Source of the DNA: Arthrobacter sp.
GTDB taxonomy: Bacteria; Actinomycetota; Actinomycetes; Actinomycetales; Micrococcaceae
NCBI RefSeq assembly: GCF_031179985.1
Contig: NZ_JAPSHJ010000006.1
Location: forward strand, 74,305 to 138,304
Length of the DNA stretch: 64,000 bases
Direction of reading: 5' to 3'
How positions within the stretch are numbered: the stretch's first letter is position 1; every line of letters begins with the position of its first letter. The notes beneath the pieces are model-generated. The model did no database searches. It had not been told where the DNA came from and worked only from the letters and a program-made list of their open reading frames with translations. The position numbers and the translations under genes were made by a program. This document shows, one piece after another, positions 18,525 to 28,075 of this stretch.

Positions 18525-19552
18525 GCCAGGAAACCGTGAGCCAGGAAACTGTCACAACCACCCGTGTCATCCAGCTGGCATCCCGGCCCTCAGGCCGTCC
18601 CGTGCCGGAGAACTTCCGTCTTGCAGAAGCCGCCGTACCGGAATTGGAAGACGGCCAGGTGCTGGTACGGAACCTCTTTATCTCCGTGGATCCCTACATG
18701 CGTGGCCGGATGAACGACGTCAAGTCCTACTCGGCACCGTTTGCGGTGGGGGAAGCGCTCGACGGCGGAGCAGTAGGCGAGGTCATCGCGTCCCGGTCCT
18801 CTGAGCGGAACGTGGGGGACGTCGTCGTGCATTCACTGGGCTGGCGTGAACACTCTGTTGCTGAAGCGGGCTCCACGACGGTTGCCCGCACTGACCTTGC
18901 CCCCGCCTCCGCCTTTCTGGGCGCGCTGGGGATGACTGGCCTCACGGCTTACGCAGGCCTTCTGAAGGTGGCGGAGTTCAAGGAAGGCGACGCCGTTTTC
19001 GTTTCCGGTGCTGCCGGGGCGGTAGGCTCCCTCGTTGGCCAGATAGCCAGAGCAATGGGTGCGTCCCGCGTTATCGGTTCGGCAGGCTCGCAGGAGAAAG
19101 TGGACAGGCTGCTTGAACTTGGTTTCGATGCCGCCTTCAACTACCACGACGGCCCCGTGAAGGATCAGCTCAAGGAAGCGGCCGGCCAGGCGGGGATCGA
19201 CGTGTACTTCGACAATGTGGGTGGCGAACACCTTGAGGCTGCGTTGTCCGTGCTGAACGTTGGCGGACGAGTGGCGATGTGCGGTGCGATTGCCCAGTAC
19301 AACGCCACCGAACCTACCCCTGCCCCGCACAACCTGATGCTGGCCATCGGGAAGCAGCTCACTTTGAGAGGATTCCTGGTAGGCGGCCAGCGGCAGCATG
19401 CAGCTGAGTTTGCCGGCAGGATGTCCGGCTGGCTGGCTGACGGCACTGTCCGCTATGACGAGACAATCGTGGACGGACTGGAGAACGCGCCGCAGGCATT
19501 CATGGACCTCCTCGATGGTGCAAACACAGGGAAAATGCTCGTACGCCTGTAG
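18521..19552 (+). CDS. NADP-dependent medium-chain reductase (CurA/YncB-like)
   Basis: Zinc-independent MDR family enzyme of the leukotriene B4 12-hydroxydehydrogenase / curcumin reductase type, which reduces the C=C bond of alpha,beta-unsaturated carbonyls. Motifs are SVDPYMRGRM near residue 50, GMTGLTAYAGL, the nucleotide-binding VSGAAGAVGSLVGQIA and YFDNVGG. At 343 residues it is normal length. Its coupling to ohr suggests removal of reactive aldehydes or enones formed from lipid peroxides (inference). The N-terminus begins MSQETVSQETV, an exact in-frame 15-bp duplication absent from the conserved fold. Confidence 0.9.
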   Translation: MSQETVSQETVTTTRVIQLASRPSGRPVPENFRLAEAAVPELEDGQVLVRNLFISVDPYMRGRMNDVKSYSAPFAVGEALDGGAVGEVIASRSSERNVGDVVVHSLGWREHSVAEAGSTTVARTDLAPASAFLGALGMTGLTAYAGLLKVAEFKEGDAVFVSGAAGAVGSLVGQIARAMGASRVIGSAGSQEKVDRLLELGFDAAFNYHDGPVKDQLKEAAGQAGIDVYFDNVGGEHLEAALSVLNVGGRVAMCGAIAQYNATEPTPAPHNLMLAIGKQLTLRGFLVGGQRQHAAEFAGRMSGWLADGTVRYDETIVDGLENAPQAFMDLLDGANTGKMLVRL

Positions 19553-19656
19553 GTTCCATCGCCGAAGTTGGGCGACTGGCGTCATGTGACTTGCACTCAG
19601 CCCTACCCGTAGGTAACAAGTTCTCAACGATATGCCGATAAGGCCTCCAGCGTGTG

Positions 19657-19673
19657 CCTGGACGTGTTCCAGG
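19657..19673. promoter_or_regulatory. Candidate operator palindrome upstream of the nucleoside-uptake lipoprotein
   Basis: Perfect inverted repeat CCTGGA-N5-TCCAGG, with imperfect GTGT/ACAC flanks, 140 bp upstream of the lipoprotein start in a 260-bp intergenic region. No protein is assigned to it. Confidence 0.35.
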
Positions 19674-19812
19674 ACACTAAAGTTGCATGTATCAGAGCGC
19701 TACGGCGCAGTGCTGCGAACCCATCAGTGAAAACAGAATTTCAGTGTGGAGCATTAGAAACGGACACTCATTGAACCGTCGTAGCGCCTATCTCTTTTTT
19801 CCTGGAGGAACA

Positions 19813-20919
19813 TTGAAGAACTCACTGCGTGCAACCGTCAAGCGCGGTTCCATGGTTGGCGTCGCCACCGCAGGTGCGGCCGCTCTCCTGCTGACGGCTT
19901 GCGGGGCTCCCCCTGAAGCGGGGGGCCCGACTGCCACGGCCAGCGATTACTCCGGCTGCATCGTGTCAGACTCCGGTGGATTCGATGACCAGTCGTTCAA
20001 CCAGTCCTCGTACGAGGGCCTGAAGAAAGCCGAAGCGGACCTCGGCATCAAGGTCAACCAGGTCGAATCCAAGACCAACAATGACTTCGAGCCGAACCTC
20101 AACGCCATGGTCACGGCAGGCTGCGACCTCACCCTCACGGTCGGATTCCTCCTGGGCGACGCCACGAAGAAGATCGCCACCGCCAACCCTGACAGCCACT
20201 TCGCCATTATCGACTTCAACTACGCGCCGGCCATCAGCAACGTCAAGCCGATCATCTACGACACGGCGCAGGCGGCCTTCATGGCCGGGTACCTGGCTGC
20301 CGGAACCACGAAGACCGGAACAGTCGCGACCTTCGGCGGCATCAAGATCCCCACCGTCACCATCTTCATGGACGGCTACGCCGACGGCGTGAAGTACTAC
20401 AACGAACAGAAGGGCAAGGACGTCAAGGTCCTTGGCTGGGACAAAGCAGCCCAGGACGGCAGCTTTACCGGTGACTTCGAAAAGCAGGACAAGGGCAAGC
20501 AGCTGACCCAGAACTTCCTGGATCAGGGTGCGGACATCGTCATGCCCGTCGCCGGTCCGGTTGGTAAGGGCGCCGGTGCTGCGCTGAAGGAAGCCAAGGC
20601 CGCAGGCAAGGACGTCAAACTCATCTGGGTTGACTCTGACGGCTTCCGCACCGCTCCTGATTACAAGGACATCATGCTGACCTCCGTGATGAAGCAGATG
20701 GGTGATGCTGTCGAGACCGTGGTGAAGGAAGACAAGGAAGGCACGTTCTCCAACGCCCCGTACGTCGGCACCCTGGCCAACAACGGCGTCCAGCTTGCTC
20801 CCTTCCACGACCTGGAATCAGCAGTTCCGGCAGAGCTGAAGTCGGAGCTGGAACAGATCAAGAAGGACATTGTGGACGGCAAGCTGAAGGTGGAATCCAC
20901 CGCCAGCCCCAAGGTCTGA
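19813..20919 (+). CDS. bmpA: BMP/PnrA family nucleoside-binding lipoprotein
   Basis: Extracytoplasmic binding protein for nucleosides, anchored as a lipoprotein. The signal peptide ends in the lipobox LLTAC|G with Cys near residue 30. The BMP fold follows, with IVSDSGGFDDQSFNQSSYEG, TVGFLLGDA and VWVDSDG-type binding segments (here IWVDSDGFRTAPDYKD). The start is TTG at 19813 with GGAGGA 6 nt upstream; longer in-frame starts would precede a clear ribosome site and signal peptide. It heads the cluster with an ATPase, two permeases, cdd and pyrimidine phosphorylase, so nucleoside uptake is the likely role. Confidence 0.92.
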   Translation: MKNSLRATVKRGSMVGVATAGAAALLLTACGAPPEAGGPTATASDYSGCIVSDSGGFDDQSFNQSSYEGLKKAEADLGIKVNQVESKTNNDFEPNLNAMVTAGCDLTLTVGFLLGDATKKIATANPDSHFAIIDFNYAPAISNVKPIIYDTAQAAFMAGYLAAGTTKTGTVATFGGIKIPTVTIFMDGYADGVKYYNEQKGKDVKVLGWDKAAQDGSFTGDFEKQDKGKQLTQNFLDQGADIVMPVAGPVGKGAGAALKEAKAAGKDVKLIWVDSDGFRTAPDYKDIMLTSVMKQMGDAVETVVKEDKEGTFSNAPYVGTLANNGVQLAPFHDLESAVPAELKSELEQIKKDIVDGKLKVESTASPKV

Positions 20920-20946
20920 TCCCCAACGCCCTGATCCCAACGCAAG

Positions 20947-20992
20947 GCGCCGCCACCCGGACAGTTACGACTGGACGGGCGGTGGCGCTTTT
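20947..20992 (+). terminator. Terminator or attenuator between bmpA and the transporter ATPase
   Basis: Imperfect 13-bp stem (20947-20959 with 20976-20988) followed by TTTTCG, 28 bp after the bmpA stop. Partial read-through would make the binding protein more abundant than the membrane complex. Confidence 0.6.
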
Positions 20993-21121
20993 CGTTGGCA
21001 TTCTCCTTTTTTTCGTTGTGCATGGCCTGGCTCCGCCCACTGCGGCAGGTACTAGGCTGATGCTGCAGCCACATATCCCGTCCGGCCAGATGCGCCGGAC
21101 GCTTCGAGATTGGTCAGAGTT

Positions 21122-22723
21122 TTGAAACTTGAACTCAAGGGGATTACCAAACGCTTTGGCTCCCTGCTAGCCAACGATCACATTGATGTGGTTGTTGAAC
21201 CCGGTCAGATTCATTGCCTCCTGGGTGAGAACGGCGCCGGCAAGTCCACCCTGATGAACGTCCTCTACGGCTTGTACGAGCCCACTGACGGCGAAATCCT
21301 CATCGACGGCAAACCTGTCAGCTTCCGCGGGCCCGGAGATGCCATGGCCGCCGGCATCGGCATGGTGCACCAGCATTTTATGCTGGTGCCTGTTTTTACG
21401 GTTGCCGAAAACGTCGCACTGGGCGCCGAAGCCACCAAGGCCGGCGGCTTCCTGAACCTGGACGATACGCGGCGGAAAATCAAGGAAATCTCTGACCGGT
21501 ACGGGTTCGACGTCGATCCTGACGCCCTCGTGGAAGACCTTCCCGTGGGCGTCCAGCAGCGCGTCGAAATCATCAAGGCCCTGGTCCGCGACGCAAAGGT
21601 CCTCATCCTGGATGAGCCGACGGCGGTGCTCACCCCGCAGGATACCGACGAGCTGCTTGACATCATGCGTCAGCTTAAGAGCAGCGGCACTTCGATCGTC
21701 TTCATCTCTCACAAGCTCCGCGAAGTCAAGGCAGTCTCTGACACCATTACGGTGATCCGGCGCGGCAAGGTTGTGGGAACTGCTGCTCCGGGGGCTTCAA
21801 CCACTGAGCTGGCTTCCATGATGGTGGGCCGCTCCGTGAGCCTCACGCTGGACAAGGAGCCCGCCCAGCCCAAGGAGACCACTTTCGAAGTCAGGGACCT
21901 CACCGTGATTGCCCCCAGCGGGCAGCACGTGGTGGACGGAATCAGTTTCAGTATCGCCCGGGGTGAGATCCTTGCCGTGGCCGGTGTCCAGGGCAACGGC
22001 CAAACGGAACTCACCGAAGCGATTCTGGGCCTGCAGGAGCGGGTCCACGGATCCATCCTGCTCGACGGCAAGGAACTCCTTGGCCGGAGCGTCAAGGAAG
22101 TGCTGCGGGCCGGCGTCGGATTCGTTCCCGAGGACCGGAAAGTGGACGGACTGATCGGCACCTTCTCCATCGCCGAGAACCTGGTGCTGGACCTCTACGA
22201 TCAGTCTCCCTTCGCCAAAGGAATCGGTATGAGCCCGGCCAAGGTCCTGGAGAACGCCACGTCAAGGATTGGGGAATTCGATATCCGCACTCCGTCCGGA
22301 TCATTGGCTGCCGGCACCTTGTCCGGCGGAAACCAGCAGAAGGTGGTCATGGCGCGGGAACTCTCGCGTCCGCTGCGTCTTTTCATCGCCTCCCAGCCCA
22401 CCCGCGGCGTGGACGTGGGCTCTATTGAATTCCTGCACCGGCGAATCGTCGCCGAACGCGACAACGGCACTCCGGTCATGATCGTGTCCACTGAATTGGA
22501 TGAGGTCATGGAGCTGGCAGACCGGATTGCAGTGCTTTACAAGGGCAAGCTGGTGGGGACTGTTCCGGCCGGCACCAGCAGGGACGTCCTGGGCCTGATG
22601 ATGGCAGGTCTGTCTCCCGAAGAGGCAGCCCATGCCGACCGCGCCCATCATGATGGATCACCGGACGATGGATCATCCCCTGAACCCTCCACCTCCCGCG
22701 CCGAAGGAGGCGACCATGTCTGA
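21122..22723 (+). CDS. Nucleoside/BMP-type ABC transporter, double ATP-binding protein
   Basis: Tandem-NBD ATPase of the ribose/nucleoside importer class (like YufO/NupA). The first NBD has LLGENGAGKST, VGVQQRVEIIKAL and ILDEPTAVLTP. The second has the degenerate Walker A GVQGNGQTE near residue 290, LSGGNQQKVVMAREL and a QPTRGVDVG switch region. The C-terminal ~25 residues are His/Asp/Ser-rich. The TTG start at 21122 gives MKLELKGITKRFG and is inferred from alignment with the family; another TTG 4 codons upstream is possible. The stop overlaps the first permease gene. Confidence 0.93.
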   Translation: MKLELKGITKRFGSLLANDHIDVVVEPGQIHCLLGENGAGKSTLMNVLYGLYEPTDGEILIDGKPVSFRGPGDAMAAGIGMVHQHFMLVPVFTVAENVALGAEATKAGGFLNLDDTRRKIKEISDRYGFDVDPDALVEDLPVGVQQRVEIIKALVRDAKVLILDEPTAVLTPQDTDELLDIMRQLKSSGTSIVFISHKLREVKAVSDTITVIRRGKVVGTAAPGASTTELASMMVGRSVSLTLDKEPAQPKETTFEVRDLTVIAPSGQHVVDGISFSIARGEILAVAGVQGNGQTELTEAILGLQERVHGSILLDGKELLGRSVKEVLRAGVGFVPEDRKVDGLIGTFSIAENLVLDLYDQSPFAKGIGMSPAKVLENATSRIGEFDIRTPSGSLAAGTLSGGNQQKVVMARELSRPLRLFIASQPTRGVDVGSIEFLHRRIVAERDNGTPVMIVSTELDEVMELADRIAVLYKGKLVGTVPAGTSRDVLGLMMAGLSPEEAAHADRAHHDGSPDDGSSPEPSTSRAEGGDHV

Positions 22724-24128
22724 GAAACACAAACACGTGGCGGACAACCATTCGAAGAAGCCGCCGAAGTCAACAAAGGCCAACGATTCCAACAACGGGA
22801 CCAACGCCGCTGATGCGCCCGCCCCCGCCGAGGACACAGCCTCTGCCGTGTCGCTGGACACGGCCGGCGGTGCGATGGGCCCTTCAGCGGTGCCCGTATC
22901 TGCCATGAGTGGAACGCTGCCGGGCGGACCCGACACCTTGCTCCGCAGGATTTTCACCGGCAGCGGGATGGTTTCCCTGCTGGCCGTTCTCCTGGCGCTG
23001 ATCCTGGGCGGTTTGCTCATTGCCAGCACGGACAAGCAGGTGGGAGCCACAGCCACCTACTTTTTCGCTCGGCCCACTGACTTCCTCCTTGCGGTCTGGA
23101 ATGCAGCCACACGTTCTTATGTGGCACTGTTCCAAGGGTCAGTGTTTAACCCGCGGGGAAACACAGCTGCTGCGCAGTTCGCCCCGTTCATGGAGACCCT
23201 CACCATAGCGACGCCGCTGATCACGGCAGGCCTGGGTGTGGCACTTGCTTTCCGCGCCGGACTGTTCAACATCGGTGCGCAGGGACAGATCATCATGGCA
23301 GGCATCCTCGCGGCCTGGGCCGGCTTCGCACTGCATCTGCCGCTGGGCCTGCATCTGCTGCTGGTCCTCGTGGCGGGCATCATTGGCGGTGCCATCTGGG
23401 GAGGGCTGGTGGGTTACCTCAAAGCGCGCACTGGTGCCCACGAGGTGATTCTGACCATCATGTTCAACTACATAGCGCTGTATTTCCTCAGGTACCTGCT
23501 GAATACTCCCGCATTCCAGCGTCCGGGGGAGACCAACCCTATTTCCCCCATCCTGGATCCGACCGCCGTCTATCCGCAGATTTTTGGCACCCAGTACCGG
23601 CTCCACCTCGGCTTTGTCCTTGCCATCGCGGCCACTGTACTGGTGTGGTGGCTCCTTAACCGCTCCACCATCGGCTTCGAATTCCGGGCAGTGGGCGCCA
23701 ACCCCAAGGCGGCACTGACAGCAGGAATCAACGTTCCACGTGCAACCATCCTGGTGATGGCCCTTGCCGGGGCCTTGGCTGGAATGTCCGGCGTGGCCCA
23801 GGTTGCGGGAACCGAGAAGGTCCTCACCGACGGCGTCGCGGCTACTTACGGTTTTGATGCCATCACTGTTGCGCTGTTGGGACGTTCGACGCCGTGGGGG
23901 ACGTTCGCAGCCGGCCTGCTGTTCGGCGCCTTCCGTGCAGGTGCGGTCCAGATGCAGATCCAAACCGGGACACCTATCGACATTGTCCTGGTGGTCCAGT
24001 CGCTCATCGTCCTGTTCATCGCCGCCCCGCCACTGGTGCGGGCCGTCTTCGGGCTGAACCCGCGGCGGAAGAAAACGGCTACCGCCGGTAAGTCCACAAC
24101 GGCAGCCACCACCGGAGGTGCCGCATGA
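22716..24128 (+). CDS. Nucleoside ABC transporter permease, first subunit
   Basis: Membrane subunit of the BMP-type importer (YufP/NupB class), 470 residues. The ATG at 22716 follows AAGGAGG and lies inside the ATPase stop region. An unusually long polar N-terminus of about 95 residues (Lys, Asn, Ala, Pro-rich) precedes some eight helices. The inner-loop motif GANPKAALTAGI marks the ABC permease ATPase-contact region, and YGFDAITVALLGRSTPWGT is typical of the family. The TGA stop overlaps the next permease start. Confidence 0.92.
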   Translation: MSEKHKHVADNHSKKPPKSTKANDSNNGTNAADAPAPAEDTASAVSLDTAGGAMGPSAVPVSAMSGTLPGGPDTLLRRIFTGSGMVSLLAVLLALILGGLLIASTDKQVGATATYFFARPTDFLLAVWNAATRSYVALFQGSVFNPRGNTAAAQFAPFMETLTIATPLITAGLGVALAFRAGLFNIGAQGQIIMAGILAAWAGFALHLPLGLHLLLVLVAGIIGGAIWGGLVGYLKARTGAHEVILTIMFNYIALYFLRYLLNTPAFQRPGETNPISPILDPTAVYPQIFGTQYRLHLGFVLAIAATVLVWWLLNRSTIGFEFRAVGANPKAALTAGINVPRATILVMALAGALAGMSGVAQVAGTEKVLTDGVAATYGFDAITVALLGRSTPWGTFAAGLLFGAFRAGAVQMQIQTGTPIDIVLVVQSLIVLFIAAPPLVRAVFGLNPRRKKTATAGKSTTAATTGGAA

Positions 24129-25438
24129 GCACAACAACTACAGCACCCAAGCCAGGAACCCCGCAGCCGGGCACTACCCGGATCCAGGGCTCCTCAGCCA
24201 AACCGGTCACCTGGAAAATCCCCATCCTGCTGGCGGCGCTGGGCCTCGTGGCCTTTGTGTTCTTTGGAGTCATGGGTCCCAACCAGACTGCAAAGTTCGG
24301 GATCTCCTCAGCGGGCGACTTCTTCCAGCTGCCTGTCATCGAAGTGCCGGCGTTCCTTGCAGGCATTGTGCTGTCCGTGGTCCTGCTCGGCCTGGCCGGT
24401 TATGCGGTGTATCTGAAGACGAGGAACCAGTCAGCCCCGCGGTGGCTTCCCATTGCATTCATCGTCGTATTTGTCGTGGCCTTCCTGATCTGGCTGGTGG
24501 GAGGCGCACGCACGCCGAACATTTCCCTTGCCGGGCTGATTGCCGGATCCGTGACGCTTGCCGTTCCGCTGGTCTTCGGCTCGCTGTCAGGCGTCTTGTG
24601 CGAGCGGGTTGGCGTGGTGAATATCGCCATCGAGGGACAGTTGCTCGGCGGTGCCTTTACGGCTGCCATCGTGGCAAGCATTACGAAGAACCCCTTCATC
24701 GGACTCCTGGCTGCGGCCCTTGCCGGCGCCGTCGTCTCCGTGGTCCTTGCCCTGTTCAGCATCAAATACCTCGTCAACCAGATCATCGTTGGTGTGGTGC
24801 TGAACGTCCTGGTGTCCGGTCTGACCGGGTTCATGTTCAGCACGGTGATGCAGGCCGACCCGGAGCAGTTCAACTCGCCGGACAGGCTGCCTATTGTGGA
24901 TATCCCGGTGCTCTCAAGCATTCCCCTGATCGGGCCGATCCTCTTCAGGCAGTCCGTGGTTGGCTACCTTATGTACATTGCGGTGATCGTGGTGTGGATT
25001 GGATTGTTCAAGACGAAGTGGGGCCTCCGGGTCCGTGCGGTGGGTGAACATCCGGAAGCAGCTGACACCATGGGCATCAAAGTCAACGCCACCCGATTCT
25101 GGAATGTCACGCTCGGTGGCGCGATCGCCGGTATCGGCGGTTCGTTCTTCACCCTGGTGGCCATCGACAGCTTCACCAAGGAGATCTCCGGCGGGCGCGG
25201 TTTCATAGCCCTGGCTGCCCTGATCTTCGGACGCTGGAACCCCATCGGCGCCTTCTTTGCAGCATTGCTGTTCGGTTTTGCCGACAACCTGCAAAGCATC
25301 GTCACCATCATTGGTACCCCCGTACCGAGCCAGTTCATGGCCATGCTGCCGTACCTGGTAACCGTGCTGGCCGTGGCCGGACTGGTGGGCCGCTCCAGAC
25401 CACCTGCCGCAAGCGGCATTCCGTACGTCAAGGGTTGA
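24125..25438 (+). CDS. Nucleoside ABC transporter permease, second subunit
   Basis: Partner permease (YufQ/NupC class), 437 residues, with about ten hydrophobic segments. It contains CERVGVVNIAIEGQLLGG, the ATPase-contact loop GEHPEAADTMGI and GRGFIALAALIFGRWNPIGA, all hallmarks of this family. Translation is coupled to the first permease through ATGA at 24125-24128. cdd begins 5 bp after its stop, tying uptake to intracellular pyrimidine nucleoside breakdown. Confidence 0.93.
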   Translation: MSTTTTAPKPGTPQPGTTRIQGSSAKPVTWKIPILLAALGLVAFVFFGVMGPNQTAKFGISSAGDFFQLPVIEVPAFLAGIVLSVVLLGLAGYAVYLKTRNQSAPRWLPIAFIVVFVVAFLIWLVGGARTPNISLAGLIAGSVTLAVPLVFGSLSGVLCERVGVVNIAIEGQLLGGAFTAAIVASITKNPFIGLLAAALAGAVVSVVLALFSIKYLVNQIIVGVVLNVLVSGLTGFMFSTVMQADPEQFNSPDRLPIVDIPVLSSIPLIGPILFRQSVVGYLMYIAVIVVWIGLFKTKWGLRVRAVGEHPEAADTMGIKVNATRFWNVTLGGAIAGIGGSFFTLVAIDSFTKEISGGRGFIALAALIFGRWNPIGAFFAALLFGFADNLQSIVTIIGTPVPSQFMAMLPYLVTVLAVAGLVGRSRPPAASGIPYVKG

Positions 25439-25443
25439 GCAGG

Positions 25444-25848
25444 ATGACCACCACGGAAGTCGATTGGCAGGCTCTGGAGGCTGCCGCCGTCGCTGCTATG
25501 AACAACGCCTATGTCCCCTACTCAAAGTTCCCGGTGGGGGCTGCGGCCCTCACCTCGGACGGCCGGACCGTCAGCGGCTGCAACGTGGAAAATGCCAGTT
25601 ACGGCCTGACCCTTTGCGCGGAATGTTGCTTGGTAGGCAACCTGCACATGAGTGGAGGCGGCCTGCTGCGTGCCTTTTATTGCGTGGACGCCGACGGCCA
25701 GGTGCTCATGCCGTGCGGGCGATGCCGCCAGCTGCTCTACGAGTTCCGCGCACCGGACATGGAACTAATGACCACCCAGGGAATCAAGACAATGGACCAG
25801 GTGCTTCCCGACGCATTTGGTCCCCAACACTTGGAGGAAACCCGGTGA
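25444..25848 (+). CDS. cdd: Cytidine deaminase
   Basis: Small tetrameric zinc enzyme deaminating cytidine and deoxycytidine to uridine and deoxyuridine. At 134 residues it has substrate residues in SKFPVGAA and NVENASYGLT. Catalytic Glu60 and Zn ligand Cys58 lie in CAECC, and Zn ligands Cys91 and Cys94 in PCGRC. ATG 25444 is preferred to an in-frame TTG three codons earlier. The next gene starts with GTGA overlapping this stop. Confidence 0.96.
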   Translation: MTTTEVDWQALEAAAVAAMNNAYVPYSKFPVGAAALTSDGRTVSGCNVENASYGLTLCAECCLVGNLHMSGGGLLRAFYCVDADGQVLMPCGRCRQLLYEFRAPDMELMTTQGIKTMDQVLPDAFGPQHLEETR

Positions 25849-27167
25849 CACTCACCCCAAACAAAACTGAAGCGTTCGACGCCGTCGACATCATCCGCAT
25901 CAAGCGGGACAAGGGTGTGCTCAGCCCGGAGCAGATCGACTGGACCATCGACGCTTACACGCGGGGCGCCATCGCCGATGAGCAGATGGCGGCACTGAAT
26001 ATGGCCATCCTGCTCAACGGCATGGACCGGGCGGAAATCTCCCGCTGGACCGCCGCCATGATCGCATCGGGCGAGCGGATGGACTTCTCTGCACTGCGGC
26101 GTCCCGACGGTGGTGTGAAGGCTACCAGTGACAAGCACTCCACGGGCGGCGTGGGGGACAAGATCACCCTTCCGCTTGCACCGCTGGTTGCGGTGTTCGG
26201 TGTCGCCGTTCCGCAGCTCTCCGGCCGCGGTCTGGGCCATACGGGCGGCACCCTGGACAAGCTCGAATCGATCCCCGGCTGGCGTGCCGCTCTTAGCAAC
26301 GAGGAAATGATGGCTCAGCTGCAGGACGTGGGAGCCGTGATTTGTGCAGCCGGTGCCGGCCTCGCCCCCGCGGACAAGAAGCTGTACGCCCTGCGGGATG
26401 TGACCGGAACAGTCGAAGCCATTCCGCTCATTGCCTCCTCCATCATGAGCAAGAAGATTGCGGAAGGCACCGGCTCACTGGTACTCGACGTCAAAGTGGG
26501 CAGCGGGGCCTTTATGAAGGACGAGGCACGGGCCCGCGAACTGGCCGAAACCATGGTGGCCCTGGGCAAGGACGCAGGAGTAAACACGGTCGCCCTGCTG
26601 ACCAACATGAACACGCCGTTGGGTCTGACGGCAGGCAACGCGATCGAAGTAGAGGAATCGGTCGAGGTGCTTGCGGGCGGCGGTCCGGACGACGTCGTCG
26701 AACTGACCGTGACGCTTGCCGGGGAGATGCTCGCCTGCGCCGGCGTCCACGATGCCGATCCGCGGGCGGCCCTGAAGGACGGCCGGGCCATGGATGTCTG
26801 GAACCGCATGATCGAGGCGCAGGGCGGGGATCCCCGTGCGGCGCTTCCGGTGGCCAAGGAATCAGAAGTGATTTATGCGCCGGCCGACGGCGTGCTGGTG
26901 GAACTTGATGCCATGGCTGTGGGGGTGGCCGCATGGCGTCTGGGTGCAGGCCGGGCCCGCAAGGAGGACCAGGTCCAGGCGGGCGCCGGTGTTCGAATGC
27001 ATGCAAAACCGGGTGCGACAGTGAGGGCAGGAGAGCCGCTGATGACGCTGCTGACAGATACCCCGGAAAAATTCGCACGGGCCAAGGAAGCCCTCGAGCG
27101 CGCTGTAACCATTGCCCCCGATGGTTCCCGGCCGGCACAGCAGCTCATTATTGACCGCATAGCATAA
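25845..27167 (+). CDS. deoA: Thymidine / pyrimidine-nucleoside phosphorylase
   Basis: Phosphorolyses thymidine, deoxyuridine or uridine to base plus (deoxy)ribose-1-phosphate, the step after cytidine deaminase. Family signatures are the N-terminal helical domain, phosphate-binding SDKHSTGGVGDK near residue 88-99, LSGRGLGHTGGTLDKLESIP and LVLDVKVGSGAF. Length is 440 residues. The GTG start at 25845 has GGAGG 8 nt upstream and overlaps the cdd stop. Whether it prefers thymidine only (DeoA) or all pyrimidine nucleosides (Pdp) is not decided here. Confidence 0.93.
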   Translation: MTLTPNKTEAFDAVDIIRIKRDKGVLSPEQIDWTIDAYTRGAIADEQMAALNMAILLNGMDRAEISRWTAAMIASGERMDFSALRRPDGGVKATSDKHSTGGVGDKITLPLAPLVAVFGVAVPQLSGRGLGHTGGTLDKLESIPGWRAALSNEEMMAQLQDVGAVICAAGAGLAPADKKLYALRDVTGTVEAIPLIASSIMSKKIAEGTGSLVLDVKVGSGAFMKDEARARELAETMVALGKDAGVNTVALLTNMNTPLGLTAGNAIEVEESVEVLAGGGPDDVVELTVTLAGEMLACAGVHDADPRAALKDGRAMDVWNRMIEAQGGDPRAALPVAKESEVIYAPADGVLVELDAMAVGVAAWRLGAGRARKEDQVQAGAGVRMHAKPGATVRAGEPLMTLLTDTPEKFARAKEALERAVTIAPDGSRPAQQLIIDRIA

Positions 27168-27204
27168 ACAGGAGCGAACACGTCCCGGCGGCCATTAGGA
27201 AACT

Positions 27205-27858
27205 GTGCAGGAAATCAACGACTTCATTCTCGCGGCGGCAGGACAGCCCTGGGTCCTGTTCCTGGTACTGGCGTGTTGTCTCATTGATGGGTTTTTCCCG
27301 CCCATTCCCAGCGAATCCGTGGTGGTTGGCCTTGCTGCTGTAGCCGCGACGGCGGATGTCCCCAATCCCTGGCTGCTCGCCGTGGTCGCAGCGCTCGGTG
27401 CCTTCACCGGCGACAATATTGCGTATTTGATCGGCAGGGGTGTGGGGACAAGCCGCTGGAGGTGGATGCGCGGACGCCGGATGCAGAAGGCGTTCCGCTG
27501 GGCCGGACTCGAGCTAAGGAAACGGCCTGCCTCCCTGATCCTCGTAGCCCGGTTTGTTCCCATTGGTCGGGTTGCAGTCAATCTCACCGCCGGAGCTACC
27601 CATTTCCGGCACATGCGCTTCGTGCTTCTCACCGTGATGTCAGCAATCCTGTGGGCCGCTTACTCCGTAGGAATCGGACTGTTTTTCGGGCAATGGTTCG
27701 AAGATAACCATCTGCTGGGGGCCGTGATCGCCATCATCTGCGCGGTCGGTCTTGGCATCGTGGTGGACCTCGTGATCAGCAGGCTGCGCGGCAAGCTGCC
27801 GGACGAGCCGGATGAAGAGTCCGGCGAGCGTGAGGCGTCCCGCGAGGCAGGCGCTTGA
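27205..27858 (+). CDS. DedA family membrane protein, first copy
   Basis: Integral membrane protein of the DedA/VTT superfamily, linked in other bacteria to lipid-carrier (undecaprenyl phosphate or phospholipid) flipping. The 217 residues show FFPPIPSESVVVGLAAVAA, GDNIAYLIGRGVG and VARFVPIGRVAVNLTAG, the conserved re-entrant loop motifs with essential Glu and Arg. GTG 27205 follows AGGAAA. A charged C-terminal tail ends the protein. It sits 37 bp after the phosphorylase gene on the same strand. Confidence 0.92.
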   Translation: MQEINDFILAAAGQPWVLFLVLACCLIDGFFPPIPSESVVVGLAAVAATADVPNPWLLAVVAALGAFTGDNIAYLIGRGVGTSRWRWMRGRRMQKAFRWAGLELRKRPASLILVARFVPIGRVAVNLTAGATHFRHMRFVLLTVMSAILWAAYSVGIGLFFGQWFEDNHLLGAVIAIICAVGLGIVVDLVISRLRGKLPDEPDEESGEREASREAGA

Positions 27859-27978
27859 ACGGAAGAATCGCCAAGCTGGTTTTCAGCCTTGCGAGGTAGT
27901 TTTGTTGTTGCAAGATCAGCCCGTGGGTGGATACTTCCAGTCGCTAGATAAGAATACGCTGAAACTGGTGTTTCCCCC

Positions 27979-28008
27979 GGCCGGGGCGTAGCGAACGACG
28001 CCCCGGCC
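27979..28008. terminator. GC-rich hairpin between the two dedA genes
   Basis: Perfect 11-bp inverted repeat GGCCGGGGCGT / ACGCCCCGGCC with an 8-nt loop and no T-run. It may act as a weak terminator or an mRNA processing/stability element. Confidence 0.5.
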
Positions 28009-28075
28009 GTGGGACACTGAAGAGCGATTTCCATCACATGCAGCTGCGAGATTTTTCGTCTAGGAGAACCACCGC

